This document shows positions 58,861-64,000 of a stretch of DNA of 64,000 bases, piece by piece. Below the pieces are notes generated by a model. It was given only the letters and a program-made list of their open reading frames with translations. It had not been told where the DNA came from and ran no database searches. Source of the stretch: Conus ventricosus (taxonomy: Eukaryota; Mollusca; Gastropoda; Neogastropoda; Conidae); contig CM031622.1 of assembly GCA_018398815.1 (NCBI GenBank), positions 17,143,413 to 17,207,412 of the forward strand, written 5' to 3'. The first letter of the stretch is position 1. Every line of letters starts with the position of its first letter. Both the position numbers and the translations under genes were made by a program.

Positions 58861-59928
58861 GATTGTTTCTTTTTTGCTCTTTTAGTGAAGATTACTTATC
58901 CCTTCAAAACATTTTATGTCAGCGTTACACTGGCAATTAGCGGCACCTGATCACGGAAGAACAATTATTGTATCTCATACATCAAGCGAAGTATTCTGAC
59001 GATAATCGATCCTGACGAATTACTTCGGATCTTTCATGTATGACCACCGTCAATACACTGATGGTTCTCGTGACTACACTGTAAAGTACTACCTACCTCA
59101 TGTAAGTCTAGAGCTCCAAGCACTGAAAACAACGGCATGCCACCAACCCGGGAAAACCCGTCTCCTGTCCCGCGTCAACACCACTGCTGTATGCTAAACA
59201 TCCTTCAACTAAATCAACGTCGCTGTACTGACAAAGTTGTTCACAGTGTAGAGCACGTGAAGTAGGCTGACAGTGAGGTCAAGTTTCCCGTCACAGGGTC
59301 GTGATGTCAATCCTGGGTCCAGCTGACCGTCACACTGTTTATCCTCTCTCCAAACAACGGCCCGTCACACAACGCGTTCCCACTCTAACTCCTAGGGACT
59401 TGCTGGTGGAGCGGTCAGTGACTCATACGACAGAGCTCAGGGACAAAGCGAACAGACAGGCGGCAGCGTTAGGCTAGAGGAAGCGTTATCAAAGAGATTG
59501 GCACACACCGGCGTCACTGAGTGCGGAATCGCTGTCTCCCAGCGGCTGAGACCTCCGGTGGTTTAGTCATCATCGTCAGCGTGACCAGCGCGCTCCCAAC
59601 AACTGACACAGCCTCCTTTGTACGGGACGCCACTGTTGGAACACACAGACCATCTGATCGAAGACTGAAGGCCGGTTTCCCAACGCTTTCCTCAGCTTGC
59701 ACCGTGACAAACTCTCTCTGTCCGTGGTGGCAGTACTGTGAAAGTGGGGGTGTGGTAGGTCTGGTCGTTGATTGCTTGTCGACTGAGGGCTGGTTTGCCG
59801 CAGATCGGGGTTGAGCCCACGTCATTTGCAGGTCTGTTATGGCAGTCAATACAGTCTTTGTCCAAACAAGTCGATTCTCGTGTGACAGCTGTGCATCGAC
59901 CCTGAATAACAACATGCCATGGGAACAC

Positions 59929-59930
<2 letters not shown>
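58861..59930. other. Unique sequence, no gene recognised
   Basis: GC-richer DNA with open frames on both strands of 59514-59928 (up to 133 codons), without recognisable domain or splice context. Confidence 0.45.
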
Positions 59931-59984
<54 letters not shown>

Positions 59985-60122
59985 GAGTTAGTTAGTGAGT
60001 GAGTGAGTGTGTGTGTGAGTGTGAGTGTGTGTGGTGTGTGAGTGTGTGTGTGTGTGCATGAATATGTGTGTTTGTGTATGCGTGCGTGTGTGTGCGCATG
60101 CATGCGTGTGTATGTGTGTGTA

Positions 60123-60188
<66 letters not shown>

Positions 60189-60283
60189 AGGGAGAGAGAA
60201 TGTAAATATATGTACAGATATCTATCCATCCATCTACCCGTCCATCTAATCTATACATGAATGGATACGCACGCGTGTCTGTG

Positions 60284-60348
<65 letters not shown>

Positions 60349-60405
60349 ATGCGTGTGAACGTGTATTCGCGTGTGTGTAAGAGAGAGAGAGAGAGAGAAA
60401 CTAAC
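59931..60405. repeat. CT, TG, GA compound microsatellites
   Basis: CT (59931-59980), GTGA/TG (59992-60122), GA (60126-60200), TG (60282-60345) and GA (60380-60398). Confidence 0.95.
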
Positions 60406-60908
60406 GACACAGATAAAAGCAAAGAGACAGACAAACAGCCAACAGACCACTCTGAAGACACATAATACCAAGTCAGTGAGACACACGTCTCAATGAGGCA
60501 GACCCTTCATCCTTTATTCATTCACAACTTACGTAACAAACCTGTAAGCGTCCGCCTCACCGGGGGAGGAAAAAACAACAACAGAAAACCATGACGTTTA
60601 TCAGGTGCCTGTGCACCACCAGCGTGGACTGACCCACAGACCTATGGAATGAAGGCACGTCTGACTGCAGGCGCACCCCGCAGTCACGTGATGTTAATAT
60701 TTGTTGACGGGCAGATTATGCAGCCTTCGATCCTCATGTGGGCGTTATTGCGTCGCGAGTGAAAAACAAACAGGATGCAGATATCACCACGAAGCACTTG
60801 CACAGGTAGGAAGGGCTTCGGGGTAAAAAAAAAAAAGAACGTGTGTATACTCAGCACATGATGTGCACTTAACTCCCACACCAAATACAAGTATACCGAT
60901 CCCTTACA
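60406..60908. other. Unique sequence, no gene recognised
   Basis: Nothing recognisable beyond an A run (60824-60836). Confidence 0.45.
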
Positions 60909-61220
<312 letters not shown>

Positions 61221-61951
61221 GGGGCTGATGTTCACAAATAGCATGGGAGGTAACCCATTTCAGTTTCATCTGATATACATGCAAGAATCAGATTCAGGGG
61301 TGAACTTTGGAGTGCTCTCCCCACTGTGGTCACCCGACAGGCCCAGACACTTGACCATGGCTGGTCTGGACGGCTTGGTTTTGAAGAATAATCAGAGGCT
61401 TGGGAGAAAGCCGGAGGTTAGGGGAGGGAGGGAGGTGGGGGTTCCTGTGATGCTGGTGAGGAGGGCTTCAGTCTTTAGTTGACCCGTGCCAAGCTTCGCC
61501 ACAGAACTCGAATCATGGTGAAGTGTTCTTTGTGATGGCCCCAGGTCAAACCTCATTAAAGAGGCTGGGAGACCTGTCTTATCCCGGCTTCCTAGATGGA
61601 AGGCCAGGTCTTTTTTCACTGGGATATAATACAGGCCTCCCAGCCTCTTTGGGCAAAGTTTTACAGGACGCCCCTTGTGGCCATAGCCATGTCTGATCGC
61701 ATGGGACCGTTAGAAGTTTCTAACCCACACGACATCAAATGCGGCATTACATGGTTCATACAGCTGCCCCAAGACCACTAACTGTTAATCCAAAGCACAC
61801 GGCCAGACTAACAACAGAGGCGGACCACCATGTTGGTTCTAGAAGGGCGCAGCGGACATCAAAACGAACCCTTCACCTTGATCCCGTGGAGAGACAGACA
61901 GATAGGCAGACAGACAGACAGGCAAGCAGACAAGGAGGGGGGAAGGAAGGA

Positions 61952-62039
<88 letters not shown>

Positions 62040-62157
62040 CAAGGGGGCAGAGAAGCAGACAGAGACAGAGAGACAGTACAAGTGACACTGTGAGTATGAA
62101 GGAAATAAACGCTATCAGTAATTCGGTGCGCGCGCGCGCGCGCGCGCGTGCGCGCGC

Positions 62158-62211
<54 letters not shown>

Positions 62212-62957
62212 CCTCTTCAGCCGATTTATTGTTGATTGTGCAGTAGCCACATCCAGTTCAAAATCTGACCTTCTACAGTTCGTAACATTTGCTTCCAATG
62301 TCCACCCAGCTCTTCCCATGATCACATCAACATGCAGCATACCGAATGAAGACGTCTCAGGTCTGGGTATAACGGAGAGAGCTTGGAGTTAAAGAGCTGA
62401 TGTCCACTTGCTGATGGCCGTGGGGGAAGTGAACTGTCCGGGTCCGTCTCGTTTAGGACATGGCTTTACGAAAGGCGGATCGCAGCCTTCTCCTTCCGCC
62501 GCCTTGCCTATCCCTGAATTAGAAATCAGACACCGTTTGCTGTTTGGAAGACTGAGAGAGTTTTCAATTTTTATTTTTTTAATTTTTTTTAATCGAGCCC
62601 ACGCAAAGCTTGAAATTCCCTGGAAATTTTTCGTTGTCCCGTGGAAAAGAAGAAGAAAAAAAATCCGCCTCCCCCCTCCTCCTAATTTCTCCTTACCTCC
62701 CACTGCCCCTCCCCACCTCTCCAAGCAAATAAACGGTTTGATGAAAGCAACCATCAGCGGAGCGGTGACACGTCAGCAGACATCATTTAATGACAGAATG
62801 TTTTACGCGCGTGTTGTTGAGGCCTAAAAGAGAATTAGGACACAAAACAATTCATTCGTTCACAAGAGTACAAATAGAAAAAAAAAAGTTTTCTATTGTG
62901 TTCACGAGTGCAAAAGAGAAAAGAAAGGTTGTTGTGCTCCCACCATTGACTGGCTGA

Positions 62958-62991
<34 letters not shown>

Positions 62992-63040
62992 AATATCTGC
63001 CTTGCGCTCTGTCTTTTTTCTCTTTCCCTCTTTTAGCAGC

Positions 63041-63096
<56 letters not shown>

Positions 63097-63098
63097 GT
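61221..63098. other. Unique DNA and microsatellites, no gene recognised
   Basis: GACA (61893-61928), TA (61952-61994), GA (61994-62034), CG (62128-62160), TG (62160-62212), A run (62960-62989) and CA/TA (63042-63098). Short frames (for example 62408-62827) have no recognisable features. Confidence 0.5.
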
Positions 63099-63127
63099 TA
63101 AAACAAGTTAAAAGAGGAATCTTAAAA

Positions 63128-63175
63128 CTATCTACAAATTTGTTTCAAGCGTGTTGCGCTGTCATCAGGATGGTT
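63128..63175 (-). ncRNA. Hammerhead motif, family 4, left arm
   Basis: Minus strand: CCATC (stem I), CTGATGA, AGCG-CAACA-CGCT (stem II), GAAA, palindromic stem III ACAAATTTGT, cleavage A, then GATAG (stem I). The longest stem III of the four families. Confidence 0.65.
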
Positions 63176-63658
63176 TTTGGTTTGCCCACCGCCGATGTTA
63201 TATAGCGTGTGGGCTCCCGTTTGCGGTTGTTTGCACGTGCGGGTTGGCTGCACGTGTTTTTTGGGGCTTTCAGGTTTTTGTTTTGGGTGTGTTCACTAAC
63301 AACGATTTCCATTTATGCCTGCAGTCGTTTACTATTTCTGTTTTGGTGTTTAAAGTTGCTAAGTGTGGTTTGCATAGTATTAACCATTTTTCAGTTAAAC
63401 ATAGGTTGCACCTTTTTGAAACATTGCTGTATGGTGATGCTCTTTTTCCAGGATATATTGTAGCTTGTTTTTGCGTCTTTAAGTTTCCAGATATATTTGC
63501 TCAGTTCTGTTTGTTTTTTTAGAAATCGTTGTTAGTGAACACACCCGAAACAAAAACCTGAAAGCCCCCCAAAAACACGTGCAGCCAACCCGCACGTGCA
63601 AACAACCGCAAACGGGAGCCCACACGCTATATAACATCGGCGGTGGGCAAACCAAAAA

Positions 63659-63706
63659 CCATCCTGATGACTGCGCAACACGCTTGAAACAAATTTGTAG
63701 ATAGTT
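63659..63706 (+). ncRNA. Hammerhead motif, family 4, right arm
   Basis: Same motif on the plus strand with one change in stem II (CTGCG for CAGCG), which breaks its outer pair. Confidence 0.6.
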
Positions 63707-63736
63707 TTAAGATTCCTCTTTTAACTTGTTTTAACT

Positions 63737-64000
63737 AATGTTGCTCCCCAAGGGGTTGAGCACTTAAAAAATTGTTTTAGGCATTTTAAATATACTGATC
63801 TATATATATATATATATATTCCGAATAAATTTACCAAAAGGGGAGAGAGCGAAGGGGACGAGGGGATGGTGAGGACGGCGGGGTATCAAGGGGACGGTAA
63901 ATAGGTATAGTAAAGGTTTGGAAGTGACAAGTGAAAGATGGAAGCGCGATTGATCTACATGTGGACAGAGAATTTCCGCCGGAAGACCGAGTTGTCACGG
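63737..64000. other. Right edge, no gene recognised
   Basis: A TA tract (63801-63819) and purine-rich unique DNA to the end of the window. Confidence 0.5.

Larger units (their letters stand above)
63099..63736. mobile_element. Inverted-repeat element with two opposed hammerhead motifs, family 4
   Basis: Arms of about 210 bp (63099-63308 and 63522-63736) are nearly exact inverted copies (GTTAAAACAAGTTAAAAGAG; ACCGCCGATGTTATATAGCG; CACGTGCGGGTTGGCTGCAC). The spacer of about 210 bp is T-rich. Each arm carries a hammerhead motif pointing away from the spacer. It has no coding capacity. It may be a head-to-head Penelope-type insertion like that at 12714-13131, or a foldback element. Target duplications were not found with confidence. 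Confidence 0.6.

Noticed and set aside
59514..59928. Overlapping frames on both strands as a conserved gene
   Set aside because: Sequence has no recognisable motif on either strand; without a homology search a call is not supported.

Overview
This is an animal genomic window, most likely from a lophotrochozoan and plausibly a marine mollusc. The reasons are spliced coding exons, very abundant microsatellites and minisatellites, tRNA-derived SINEs, pearl-like repeats of the kind described in bivalves, Penelope-type hammerhead-ribozyme repeats, a Helitron and a Polinton/Maverick. The species cannot be named from the sequence alone. A run of N at 31401-31500 and isolated single-base frameshifts in an otherwise clean host gene point to a draft, probably long-read assembly.

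The left third (1-23 kb) is almost entirely mobile and satellite DNA. It holds the 3' end of an L1/Tx1-like LINE (1-1245), pearl-like core repeats (4127-5023), a Helitron remnant whose 360-codon ORF joins the Helitron N-terminal domain to the last helicase motifs (5777-6859, 3' terminus at 8558), and a tandem ribozyme-bearing insertion inside that Helitron (6943-8035). Further on are a palindromic ribozyme-bearing insertion with a 16-bp target duplication (12714-13131), a second core-repeat element (13861-14690), a MITE, a SINE and a 29-bp minisatellite.

The middle (23983-51547) is one host gene on the minus strand. Its six exons encode an RBCC/TRIM-type E3 ubiquitin ligase: RING (51267-51547), linker (35091-35165), B-box (31050-31244), coiled coil (28152-28945) and a C-terminal propeller-like region (24823-25131 and 23983-24186). 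All junctions are GT-AG and in phase. Intron 1 is about 16 kb because a 14.5-kb Polinton sits in it (36705-51234), bounded by CATGCA repeats. Its termini are inverted repeats of about 230 bp whose outermost 85 bp can fold into a T-shaped hairpin. The element carries frameshifted remnants of integrase, protein-primed type B polymerase, a capsid-like protein, a packaging ATPase and several conserved small proteins.

The right part (51.5-64 kb) has minisatellites upstream of the TRIM gene, a 5'-truncated LINE with endonuclease, reverse transcriptase and RNase H (52709-56870), a minus-strand SINE, long microsatellites, and a 638-bp inverted repeat carrying two opposed hammerhead motifs (63099-63736).

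The most notable themes are four unrelated families of minimal hammerhead-ribozyme repeats, the hairpin-ended Polinton inside a host intron, and the condensed Helitron ORF.
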